From: Bos javanicus
Taxonomy: Eukaryota > Chordata > Mammalia > Artiodactyla > Bovidae
Assembly (NCBI RefSeq): GCF_032452875.1
Contig: NW_026894342.1
Location: 81,249 to 145,248 of the forward strand
Reading direction: 5' to 3'
Length of the DNA stretch: 64,000 bases
This document shows, one piece after another, positions 53,751-64,000 of the stretch. The position numbers and the translations under genes are program-made. How positions within the stretch are numbered: the first letter of the stretch is position 1; each line of letters begins with the position of its first letter. Below the pieces are notes generated by a model. The model had not been told where the DNA came from. It searched no databases and saw nothing but the letters and a program-made list of their open reading frames with translations.

Positions 53751-54767
53751 ATCAGTGTATGATCAGCCACGTGATCAGTGCATGATCAGCCACATGATCA
53801 GTGCATGATCAATTACGTGATCAGTGCATGATCAGTCACGTGACCAGTACATGGTAGCTACGTGATCATTGCATGATCAGCCACGTGATCAGTGCATGAT
53901 AGCCACGTGATCAGTGCATGATAGCCACGTGATCAGTGCATGATCAGTCATGTGATACGTGTGTGATCAGCCACATGATCAGTGCATGATATCCACGTGA
54001 TCAGTGCATGACAGCCACGTGATCAGTGCATGAGAGCCACGTGATCAGTGCATGATCAGTCACGTGATACATGTGTGATCAGCCACGTGATCAGTGCATG
54101 ATGAGCCACGTGATCAGTGCAGGATCAATTACGTGATCAGTGCATGATCAGTCACGTGACCAGTACATGGTTGCTACGTGATCGTTGCATGATCAGCCAC
54201 GTGAGCAGAGCATGATAGCCACGTGGTCAGTGCATGATCAGTCACGTGATCAGTACATGATCATCACGTGAACAGTGCATGATCATTTACGTGATCAGTG
54301 CATGATCATCACGTGACCAGTATATGGTTGCTACGTGATCATTCCATGACGAGCCACGTGAGCAGTGCATGATAGCCACGTGATGTGTGCATGAGTTACG
54401 TGAGCAGAGTATGATCAGCCACGTGATCAGTGCATGAGTGCCACGTGATCAGTGCATGATATGTCACGTGACAGGTGTGTGATCAGCCACGTGAACAGTG
54501 CATGTTCAGCCACGTGATCAGTGCATGATAGCCACGTGATCAGTGCATGATCAGTTACGTGAGCAGTGCATGATCAGCCACGTGATCAGTGCATGATCAG
54601 ACACGTGATCAGTGTATGATCAGCCACGTGATCAGTGCATGATCATCACGTGAACAGTGTATGATCAGCCACGTGATCAGTGCATGATATCCAAGTGATC
54701 AGTGCATGATCATCACGTGATCAGTGTATGATCAGCCACGTGAACAGTGCATGCTCAGTCACGTGAT

Positions 54768-55011
54768 CTGGGCCTGCTGAGCTGCGTGATTACTGTCTGC
54801 TCATCTGCTTGACAATTGCCAGCTGAGCTGCACGATTCCTGCCTGTCATCTGCTTGACAATTGCCAGCTGTGCTGCGTAATTCCTGCCTGCTCAGCTGCT
54901 TGATTATTGCCAGCTGAGCAGCATGATTCCTCACACCTGAGTTCCATGATTATTGCCTGCTGACTGTTTGATTCGTGCCTACTCAGCTCTTTGTTTATTG
55001 CCTCCAGAGGC
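54768..55011. repeat. D block copy 24
   Basis: As copy 2. Confidence 0.93.
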
Positions 55012-55499
55012 ACATGATCAGTGTATGATAGCAAACATGATCAGCGCATGATCAGTCACATGATCAGCGCCATTAAGTCACGTGATCACTACATGATAGT
55101 CATGTGATCAGTCCATGCTCAGTCACGGTATCAGTGCATGATCAGCCACGTGATCAGTGCATGATCTGTCACAAGATTAGTGTATGATCATCCACGTGAT
55201 CAGTGCACGGGCAGTCATGTGATCAGTGCATGATATAGACGTGAACAGTGCATGATCAGTCTCGTGATCAGTGCATGATAGCCACGTGATCAGTGCATGA
55301 TCAGTCACCTGATGGGTGTATGATCATTCACGTGACCTGTACATGGTAGCTACATGATCATTGCATGATCAGCCACGTGAGTAGTTCATGATAGCCACGT
55401 GATCACTGCATGATCAGTCACGTGATCAGTGCATGATCAGTCATGTGACCAGTACATGGTAGCTGCGTGATCATGGCATGATCAGCCACGTGAGCAGTG

Positions 55500-56100
55500 C
55501 ATGATAGCCACGTGATCAGTGCATGATCAGACACGTGATCAGTGCATGATCAGTCACGTGATCAGTGCATGATCAGCCACGTGATCAGTGCATGATCAGG
55601 CACGTGATCAGTGTATGTCAGCCACGTGATCAGTGCATGATAGCCACGTGATCAGTGCATGATCAGTCACGTGATCAGTGCATGATCAGTTACGTGATCA
55701 GTGCATGATCAGCCACGTGATCAGTGCATGATCAGCCACGTGATCAGTGCATGATCAATTACGTGATCAGTGCATGATCAGTCACGTGATCAGTACATGG
55801 TAGCTACGTGATCAGTGCATGATCAGCCACGTGATCAGTGCATGATAGCCACGTGATCAGTGCATGATCAGCCACGTGATCAGTGCATGATCAGCCACGT
55901 GATCAGTGCATGATCAGTCACGTGATCATGTGTGATCAGCCACGTGATCAGTGCATGATCAGCCACGTGATCAGTGCATGATCAATTACGTGATCAGTGC
56001 ATGATCAGTCACGTGATCAGTACATGGTAGCTACGTGATCAGTGCATGATCAGCCACGTGATCAGTGCATGATAGCCACGTGATCAGTGCATGATAGCCA
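55500..56100. repeat. Near-consensus monomer tract (unit 24)
   Basis: About 600 bp of plain monomers with one additional AATTACG module, accounting for the extra 225 bp of the unit. Boundaries approximate. Confidence 0.72.
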
Positions 56101-56896
56101 CGTGATCAGTGCATGATCAGTCATGTGATACGTGTGTGATCAGCCACGTGATCAGTGCATGATATCCACGTGATCAGTGCATGACAGCCACGTGATCAGT
56201 GCATGAGAGCCACGTGATCAGTGCATGATCAGTCACGTGATACATGTGTGATCAGCCACGTGATCAGTGCATGATGAGCCACGTGATCAGTGCATGATCA
56301 ATTACGTGATCAGTGCATGATCAGTCACGTGACCAGTACATGGTTGCCACGTGATCGTGCATGATCAGCCACGTGAGCAGAGCATGATAGCCACGTGATC
56401 AGTGCATGATCAGTCACGTGATCAGTACATGATCAGTCACGTGAACAGTGCATGATCATTTACGTGATCAGTGCATGATCAGTCACGTGACCAGTATATG
56501 GTTGCTACGTGATCATTCCATGACGAGCCACGTGAGCAGTGCATGATAGCCACGTGATGTGTGCATGAGTTACGTGAGCAGAGTATGATCAGCCACGTGA
56601 TCAGTGCATGAGTGCCACGTGATCAGTGCATGATATGTCACGTGACAGGTGTGTGATCAGCCACGTGAACAGTGCATGTTCAGCCACGTGATCAGTGCAT
56701 GATAGCCACGTGATCAGTGCATGATCAGTTACGTGAGCAGTGTATGATCAGCCACGTGATCAGTGCATGGTCAGACACGTGAACAGTGTATGATCAGCCA
56801 CGTGATCAGTGCATGATATCCAAGTGATCAGTGCATGATCATCACGTGATCAGTGTATGATCAGCCACGTGAACAGTGCATGCTCAGTCACGTGAT

Positions 56897-57140
56897 CTGG
56901 GCCTGCTGAGCTGCGTGATTACTGTCTGCTCATCTGCTTGACAATTGCCAGCTGAGCTGCACGATTCCTGCCTGTCATCTGCTTGACAATTGCCAGCTGT
57001 GCTGCGTAATTCCTGCCTGCTCAGCTGCTTGATTATTGCCAGCTGAGCAGCATGATTCCTCACACCTGAGTTCCATGATTATTGCCTGCTGACTGTTTGA
57101 TTCGTGCCTACTCAGCTCTTTGTTTATTGCCTCCAGAGGC
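56897..57140. repeat. D block copy 25
   Basis: As copy 2, although the rest of its unit has many private changes. Confidence 0.93.
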
Positions 57141-58775
57141 ACATGATCAGTGTATGATAGCAAACATGATCAGCGCATGATCAGTCACATGATCAGCGCC
57201 ATTAAGTCACGTGATCACTACATGATAGTCATGTGATCAGTCCATGCTCAGTCACGGTATCAGTGCATGATCAGCCACGTGATCAGTGCATGATCTGTCA
57301 CAAGATTAGTGTATGATCATCCACGTGATCAGTGCACGGGCAGTCATGTGATCAGTGCATGATATAGACGTGAACAGTGCATGATCAGTCTCGTGATCAG
57401 TGCATGATAGCCACGTGATCAGTGCATGATCAGTCACCTGATGGGTGTATGATCATTCACGTGACCTGTACATGGTAGCTACATGATCATTGCATGATCA
57501 GCCACGTGAGTAGTTCATGATAGCCACGTGATCACTGCATGATCAGTCACGTGATCAGTGCATGATCAGTCATGTGACCAGTACATGGTAGCTGCGTGAT
57601 CATGGCATGATCAGCCACGTGAGCAGTGCATGATAGCCACGTGATCAGTGCATGATCAGACACGAGATCAGTGCATGATCAGTCACGTGATCAGTGCATG
57701 ATCAGCCACGTGATCAGTGCATGACCAGTCACGTGATCAGTGTATGTCAGCCACGTGATCAGTGCATGATAGCCACGTGATCAGTGCATGATCAGTCACG
57801 TGATCAGTGCATGATCAGTTATGTGATCAGTGCAAGATCAGCCACGTGATCAGTGCATGATCAGTCACGTGATCAGTGCATGATCAATTACGTGATCAGT
57901 GCATGATCAGTTACGTGACCAGTACATGGTAGCCACGTGATCAGTGCATGATGAGCCACGCGATCAGTGCATGATAGCCATGTGATCAGTGCATGATAGC
58001 CACGTGATCAGTGCATGATCAGTCATGTGATACGTGTGTGATCAGCCACATGATCAGTGCATGATATCCACGTGATCAGTGCATGACAGCCACGTGATCA
58101 GTGCATGAGAGCCACGTTATCAGTGCATGATCAGTCACGTGATACATGTGTGTTCAGCCACGTGATCAGTGCATGATGAGCCACGTGATCAGTGCAGGAT
58201 CAATTACGTGATCAGTGCATGATCAGTCACGTGACCAGTACATGGTTGCTACGTGATCGTGTATGATCAGCCACGTGAGCAGAGCATGATAGCCACGTGA
58301 TCAGTGCATGATCAGTCACGTGATCAGTACATGATCAGTCACGTGAACAGTGCATGATCATTTACGTGATCTTGCATGATCAGTCACGTTACCAGTATAT
58401 GGTTGCTACGTGATCATTCCATGACGAGCCACGTGAGCAGTGCATGATAGCCACGTGATGTGTGCATGAGTTACGTGAGCAGAGTATGATCAGCCACGTG
58501 ATCCGTGCATGAGTGCCACGTGATCAGTGCATGATATGTCACGTGACAGGTGTGTGATCAGCCACGTGAACAGTGCATGTTCAGCCACGTGATCAGTGCA
58601 TGATAGCCACGTGATCAGTGCATGATCAGTTACGTGAGCAGTGTATGATCAGCCACGTGATCAGTGCATGCTCAGACACGTGAACAGTGTATGATCAGCC
58701 ACGTGATCAGTGCATGATCATCACGTGATCAGTGTATGATCAGCCACGTGAACAGTGCATGCTCAGTCACGTGAT
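56897..58775. repeat. HOR unit 25 (1879 bp)
   Basis: Lacks the ATATCCAAGTG monomer (near 58710). It carries several private changes: GTGCAAGATC near 57832, CACGCGATCAG near 57958, CCATGTGATC near 57978 and GTGTTCAGCC near 58150. Confidence 0.93.
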
Positions 58776-59019
58776 CTGGGCCTGCTGAGCTGCGTGATTA
58801 CTGTCTGCTCATCTGCTTGACAATTGCCAGCTGAGCTGCACGATTCCTGCCTGTCATCTGCTTGACAATTGCCAGCTGTGCTGCGTAATTCCTGCCTGCT
58901 CAGCTGCTTGATTATTGCCAGCTGAGCAGCATGATTCCTCACACCTGAGTTCCATGATTATTGCCTGCTGACTGTTTGATTCGTGCCTACTCAGCTCTTT
59001 GTTTATTGCCTCCAGAGGC
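58776..59019. repeat. D block copy 26
   Basis: As copy 2; the private GATCTCTAC change lies about 75 bp after it. Confidence 0.93.
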
Positions 59020-60631
59020 ACATGATCAGTGTATGATAGCAAACATGATCAGCGCATGATCAGTCACATGATCAGCGCCATTAAGTCACGTGATCTCTAC
59101 ATGATAGTCATGTGATCAGTCCATGCTCAGTCACGGTATCAGTGCATGATCAGCCACGTGATCAGTGCATGATCTGTCACAAGATTAGTGTATGATCATC
59201 CACGTGATCAGTGCACGGGCAGTCATGTGATCAGTGCATGATATAGACGTGAACAGTGCATGATCAGTCTCGTGATCAGTGCATGATAGCCACGTGATCA
59301 GTGCATGATCAGTCACCTGATGGGTGTATGATCATTCACGTGACCTGTACATGGTAGCTACATGATCATTGCATGATCAGCCACGTGAGTAGTTCATGAT
59401 AGCCACGTGATCACCGCATGATCAGTCACGTGATCAGTGCATGATCAGTCATGTGACCAGTACATGGTAGCTGCGTGATCATGGCATGATCAGCCACGTG
59501 AGCAGTGCTTGATAGCCACGTGATCAGTGCATGATCAGACACGAGATCAGTGCATGATCAGTCACGTGATCAGTGCATGATCAGCCACGTGATCAGTGCA
59601 TGTCCAGGCACGTGATCAGTGTATGTCCAGCCAAGTGATCAGTGCATGATAGCCACGTGATCAGTGCATGATCAGTCACGTGATCAGTGCATGATCAGTT
59701 ACGTGATCAGTGCATGATCAGCCACGTGATCAGTGCATGATCAGCCACATGATCAGTGCATGATCAATTACGTGCTCAGTGCATGATCAGTCACGTGACC
59801 AGTACATGGTAGCTACGTGATCATTGCCTGATCAGCCACGTGATCAGTGCATGATAGCCACGTGATCAGTGCATGATAGCCACGTGATCAGTGCATGATC
59901 AGTCATGTGATACGTGTGTGATCAGCCACATGATCAGTGCATGATATCCACGTGATCAGTGCATGACAGCCACGTGATCAGTGCATGAGAGCCACGATAT
60001 CAGTGCATGATCAGTCACGTGATACATGTGTGATCAGCCACGTGATCAGTGCATGATGAGCCACGTGATCAGTGCAGGATCAATCACGTGATCAGTGCAT
60101 GATCAGTCACGTGACCAGTACATGGTTGCTACGTGATCGTTGCATGATCAGCCACGTGAGCAGAGCATGATAGCCACGTGGTCAGTGCATGATCAGTCAC
60201 GTGATCAGTACATGATCAGTCACGTGAACAGTGCATGATCATTTACGTGATCTTTGTATGATCAGTCACGTTACCAGTATATGGTTGCTACGTGATCATT
60301 CCATGACGAGCCACGTGAGCAGTGCATGATAGCCACGTGATGTGTGCATGAGTTACGTGAGCAGAGTATGATCAACCACGTGATCAGTGCATGAGTGCCA
60401 CGTGATCAGTGCATGATATGTCACGTGACAGGTGTGTGATCAGCCACGTGAACAGTGCATGTTCAGCCACGTGATCAGTGCATGATAGCCACGTGATCAG
60501 TGCATGATCACACATGAACAGTGTATGATCAGCCACGTGATCAGTGCATGATATCCAAGTGATCAGTGCATGATCATCACGTGATCAGTGTATGATCAGC
60601 CACGTGAACAGTGCATGCTCAGTCACGTGAT
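58776..60631. repeat. HOR unit 26 (1856 bp)
   Basis: 48 bp shorter than the 1904 bp form. Near 60508 the GTTACGTGAGCAG and ATGGTCAGAC monomers are gone and the sequence reads GATCACACATGAACAG. Private changes include GATCTCTAC (59093), CACGATATCAG (59996) and GATCAACCACG (60372). Confidence 0.92.
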
Positions 60632-60875
60632 CTGGGCCTGCTGAGCTGCGTGATTACTGTCTGCTCATCTGCTTGACAATTGCCAGCTGAGCTGCACGAT
60701 TCCTGCCTGTCATCTGCTTGACAATTGCCAGCTGTGCTGCGTAATTCCTGCCTGCTCAGCTGCTTGATTATTGCCAGCTGAGCAGCATGATTCCTCACAC
60801 CTGAGTTCCATGATTATTGCCTGCTGACTGTTTGATTCGTGCCTACTCAGCTCTTTGTTTATTGCCTCCAGAGGC
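60632..60875. repeat. D block copy 27
   Basis: As copy 2. Confidence 0.93.
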
Positions 60876-62348
60876 ACATGATCAGTGTATGATAGCAAAC
60901 ATGATCAGCGCATGATCAGTCACATGATCAGCGCCATTAAGTCACGTGATCACTACATGATAGTCATGTGATCAGTCCATGCTCAGTCACGGTATCAGTG
61001 CATGATCAGCCACGTGATCAGTGCATGATCTGTCACAAGATTAGTGTATGATCATCCACCTGATCAGTGCACGGGCAGTCATGTGATCAGTGCATGATAT
61101 AGACGTGAACAGTGCATGATCAGTCTCGTGATCAGTGCATGATAGCCACGTGATCAGTGCATGATCAGTCACCTGATGGGTGTATGATCATTCACGTGAC
61201 CTGTACATGGTAGCTACATGATCATTGCATGATCAGCCACGTGAGCAGTGCATGATAGCCACGTGATCACTGCATGATCAGTCACGTGATCAGTGCATGA
61301 TCAGTCATGTGACCAGTACATGGTAGCTGCGTGATCATGGCATGATCAGCCACGTGAGCAGTGCATGATAGCCACGTGATCAGTGCATGATCAGACACGA
61401 GATCAGTGCATGATCAGTCACGTGATCAGTGCATGATCAGCCACGTGATCAGTGCATGACCAGGCACGTGATCAGTGTATGTCCAGCCAAGTGATCAGTG
61501 CATGATAGCCACGTGATCAGTGCATGATCAGTCACGTGATCAGTGCATGATAGCCACGTGATCAGTGCATGATCAGTCACGTGACACGTGTGTGATCAGC
61601 CACGTGATCAGTGCATGATATCCACGTGATCAGTGCATGACAGCCACGTGATCAGTGCATGAGAGCCACGGGATCAGTGCATGATCAGTCACGTGATACA
61701 TTTGTGATCAGCCACGTGATCAGTGCATGATGAGCCACGTTATCAGTGCAGGATCAATTACGTGATCAGTGCATGATCAGTCACGTGACCAGTACATGGT
61801 TGCTACGTGATCGTTGCATGATCAGCCACATGATCAGAGCATGATAGCCACGTGGTCAGTGCATGATCAGTCACGTGATCAGTGCATGATCAGTCACGTG
61901 AACAGTGCATGATCATTTACGTGATCTTTGCATGATCAGCCACGCTACCAGTATATGGTTGCTACGTGATCATTCCATGACGAGCCACGTGAGCAGTGCA
62001 TGATAGCCACGTGATGTGTGCATGAGTTACGTGAGCAGAGTATGATCAGCCACGTGATCAGTGCATGAGTGCCACGTGATCAGTGCATGATATGTCACGT
62101 GACAGGTGTGTGATCAGCCACGCAGTGCATGTTCAGCCACGTGATCAGTGCATGATAGCCACGTGATCAGTGCATGATCAGTTACGTGAGCAGTGTATGA
62201 TCAGCCACGTGATCAGTGCATGGTCAGACACGTGAACAGTGTATGATCAGCCACGTGATCAGTGCATGATATCCAAGTGATCAGTACATGATCATCACGT
62301 GATCAGTGATGATCAGCCACGTGAACAGTGCATGCTCAGTCACGTGAT
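60632..62348. repeat. HOR unit 27 (1717 bp)
   Basis: About 187 bp shorter than the 1904 bp form. Module A and its neighbours are missing near 61550, where GTGATCAG monomers lead straight to GTGACACGTGTGTG. Small losses occur near 62120 (CCACGCAGTGC) and 62307 (CAGTGATGATC). Many private changes. Confidence 0.92.
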
Positions 62349-62592
62349 CTGGGCCTGCTGAGCTGCGTGATTACTGTCTGCTCATCTGCTTGACAATTGC
62401 CAGCTGAGCTGCACGATTCCTGCCTGTCATCTGCTTGACAATTGCCAGCTGTGCTGCGTAATTCCTGCCTGCTCAGCTGCTTGATTATTGCCAGCTGAGC
62501 AGCATGATTCCTCACACCTGAGTTCCATGATTATTGCCTGCTGACTGTTTGATTCGTGCCTACTCAGCTCTTTGTTTATTGCCTCCAGAGGC
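62349..62592. repeat. D block copy 28
   Basis: As copy 2; last copy in the window. Confidence 0.93.
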
Positions 62593-64000
62593 ACATGATC
62601 AGTGTATGATAGCAAACATGATCAGCGCATGATCAGTCACATGATCAGCGCCATTAAGTCACGTGATCACTACATGATAGTCATGTGATCAGTCCATGCT
62701 CAGTCACGGTATCAGTGCATGATCAGCCACGTGATCAGTGCATGATCTGTCACAAGATTAGTGTATGATCATCCACGTGATCAGTGCACGGGCAGTCATG
62801 TGATCAGTGCATGATATAGACGTGAACAGTGCATGATCAGTCTCGTGATCCGTGCATGATAGCCACGTGATCAGTGCATGATCAGTCACCTGATGGGTGT
62901 ATGATCATTCACGTGACCTGTACATGGTAGCTACATGATCATTGCATGATCAGCCACGTGAGTAGTTCATGATAGCCACGTGATCACTGCATGATCAGTC
63001 ACGTGATCAGTGCATGATCAGTCATGTGACCAGTACATGGTAGCTGCGTGATCATGGCATGATCAGCCACGTGAGCAGTGCATGATAGCCACGTGATCAG
63101 TGCATGATCAGACACGAGATCAGTGCATGATCAGTCACGTGATCAGTGCATGATCAGCCACGTGATCAGTGCATGACCAGGCACGTGATCAGTGTATGTC
63201 CAGCCAAGTGATCAGTGCATGATAGCCACGTGATCAGTGCATGATCAGTCACGTGATCAGTGCATGATCAGTTATGTGATCAGTGTATGATCAGCCACGT
63301 GATCAGTGCATGATCAGCCACATGATCAGTGCATGATCAATTACGTGCTCAGTGCATGATCAGTTACGTGACCAGTACATGGTAGCTACGTGATCATTGC
63401 CTGATAAGCCACGTGATCAGTGCATGATAGCCACGTGATCAGTGCATGATAGCCACGTGATCAGTGCATGATCAGTCATGTGATACGTGTGTGATCAGCC
63501 ACATGATCAGTGCATGATATCCACGTGATCAGTGCATGACAGCCACGTGATCAGTGCATGAGAGCCACGGGATCAGTGCATGATCAGTCACGTGATACAT
63601 GTGTGATCAGCCACGTGATCAGTGCATGATGAGCCACGTGATCAGTGCAGGATCAATTACGTGATCAGTGCATGATCAGTCACGTGACCAGTACATGGTT
63701 GCCACGTGATCGTTGCATGATCAGCCACGTGAGCAGAGCATGATAGCCACGTGGTCAGTGCATGATCAGTCACGTGATCAGTACATGATCAGTCACGTGA
63801 ACAGTGCATGATCATTTACGTGATCTTTGCATGATCAGTCACGTGACCAGTATATGGTTGCCACGTGATCATTCCATGATTAGCCACGTGAGCAGTGCAT
63901 GATAGCCACGTGATGTGTGCATGAGTTACGTGAGCAGCAGTATGATCAGCCACGTGATCAGTGCATGTGATGCCACGTGATCAGTGCATGATCATGTCAC
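62349..64000. repeat. HOR unit 28 (partial, right edge of window)
   Basis: 1652 bp present, cut by the window end inside the region after module C. It shares GTGCTCAG with GTTACGTGACC (63346-63370) with unit 0. Private changes cluster at the end: GATAAGCC (63404), GAGCAGCAG (63933) and CATGTGATGCC (63965). Confidence 0.92.

Larger units (their letters stand above)
50891..54767. repeat. HOR unit 23 (3877 bp, expanded)
   Basis: Same length as unit 10 and the same extra GATCATCACGTGAACAG monomer near 54645. Standard markers at both ends flank about 2 kb of near-consensus monomers (about 51700-53750). Internal monomer order is not identical to unit 10, so they share an origin but have since been altered. 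Confidence 0.92.
54768..56896. repeat. HOR unit 24 (2129 bp)
   Basis: 225 bp longer than the 1904 bp form, with one extra AATTACG module inside a consensus-like stretch (about 55500-56100). The right half returns to standard markers, with a few reversions to consensus (GATCAGTGC instead of GATCTTTGC near 56468). Confidence 0.92.
1..64000. repeat. Satellite array of 22-23 bp monomers in a ~1.9 kb higher-order repeat
   Basis: The sequence is tandem throughout, with no unique DNA between repeats. The monomer consists of TGATCAGTGCA (11 bp) followed by TGATCAGCCACG (12 bp); a 22 bp form has TGATAGCCACG instead. Variant monomers recur in a fixed order with a period of about 1.9 kb, marked by 28 copies of a 244 bp diverged block. 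No stretch over 300 bp holds anything other than these repeats. GC content of the consensus monomer is 12/23. Nothing matches satellites I know by sequence (171 bp alpha satellite, TTAGGG-type telomere repeats). I do not recognise the family. A eukaryotic origin is inferred from scale and HOR organisation. Confidence 0.97.

Noticed and set aside
1..64000. CRISPR array
   Set aside because: Repeats are contiguous, and no unique spacers of constant length separate them. The ~1.9 kb spacing of D blocks is far outside CRISPR geometry, and no cas genes are present.
1..64000. Bacterial replication origin or Dam/SeqA cluster because of many GATC sites
   Set aside because: GATC is part of the repeated TGATCA and extends over 64 kb without genes, DnaA boxes in a normal arrangement, or any bacterial coding sequence.
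1..64000. Centromeric identity by CENP-B box or alpha-satellite similarity
   Set aside because: I saw no CENP-B-box-like motif, and the 23 bp monomer bears no resemblance to 171 bp alpha satellite. A centromeric location can be neither shown nor excluded.
1..64000. Telomeric or subtelomeric simple repeat
   Set aside because: No TTAGGG, TTTAGGG or similar runs on either strand.
1..64000. Functional enhancer or promoter from individual CACGTG or CAGCTG motifs
   Set aside because: Single motifs inside a tandem array, with no gene nearby, are not evidence of a regulatory element; they are discussed only as an array-wide property.
1..64000. tRNA, rRNA or hairpin terminators
   Set aside because: No tRNA-like or rRNA-like sequence. 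The short inverted repeats are a by-product of the TGATCA and CACGTG palindromes and lack terminator features such as a following T-run.

Overview
The whole 64 kb is one uninterrupted tandem-repeat (satellite) array with no gene, RNA gene or transposon that I can support. The basic monomer is 22-23 bp and is built from two half-units, TGATCAGTGCA (11 bp) and TGATCAGCCACG (12 bp). Each full monomer therefore carries one CACGTG palindrome and two TGATCA palindromes. At about 22.7 bp per monomer the window holds roughly 2,800 of them. Every TGATCA gives a stop codon on both strands, and the 11/12 bp spacing walks through all frames, so the array is closed to translation.

The monomers are organised into a higher-order repeat (HOR) of about 1.9 kb (modal lengths 1904 and 1926 bp). 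Each HOR unit opens with a 244 bp 'D block' (28 copies; first 1527-1770, last 62349-62592). The D block looks like foreign sequence at first, but it keeps the same 11/12 bp alternation. I read it as about ten anciently diverged monomers in which CACGTG is gone and four CAGCTG palindromes have appeared. After the D block come fixed variant monomers in a fixed order, including three copies of a 94 bp module. The window has a partial unit (1-1526), 27 complete D-to-D intervals of 1251 to 4098 bp, and a partial unit (62349-64000).

Interval lengths differ by single monomers (22 bp steps), by module-sized duplications (339, 925 bp), by deletions (about 450 bp, with matching junctions in two distant units), and by long intervals (3466, 3877, 4098, 3745, 3877 bp). 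The long intervals hold tracts of nearly pure consensus monomer where most HOR markers are lost. One 4098 bp interval contains a second unit start without its D block. These patterns fit unequal exchange and gene conversion, although collapse or over-correction in the assembly could produce some of the consensus tracts.

Organism: a eukaryote is inferred from the scale and HOR organisation. Many fixed variants are CpG transitions (CACGTG to CATGTG or CACATG), which suggests germline CpG methylation, as in vertebrates or plants. I do not recognise this satellite family and cannot name the species or say whether the array is centromeric, subtelomeric or interstitial. The possible 'system' is the array itself: a very dense field of CACGTG (E-box/G-box) sites, one CpG each, interrupted about every 1.9 kb by a highly conserved CAGCTG-bearing block. 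Any function for it is inference.
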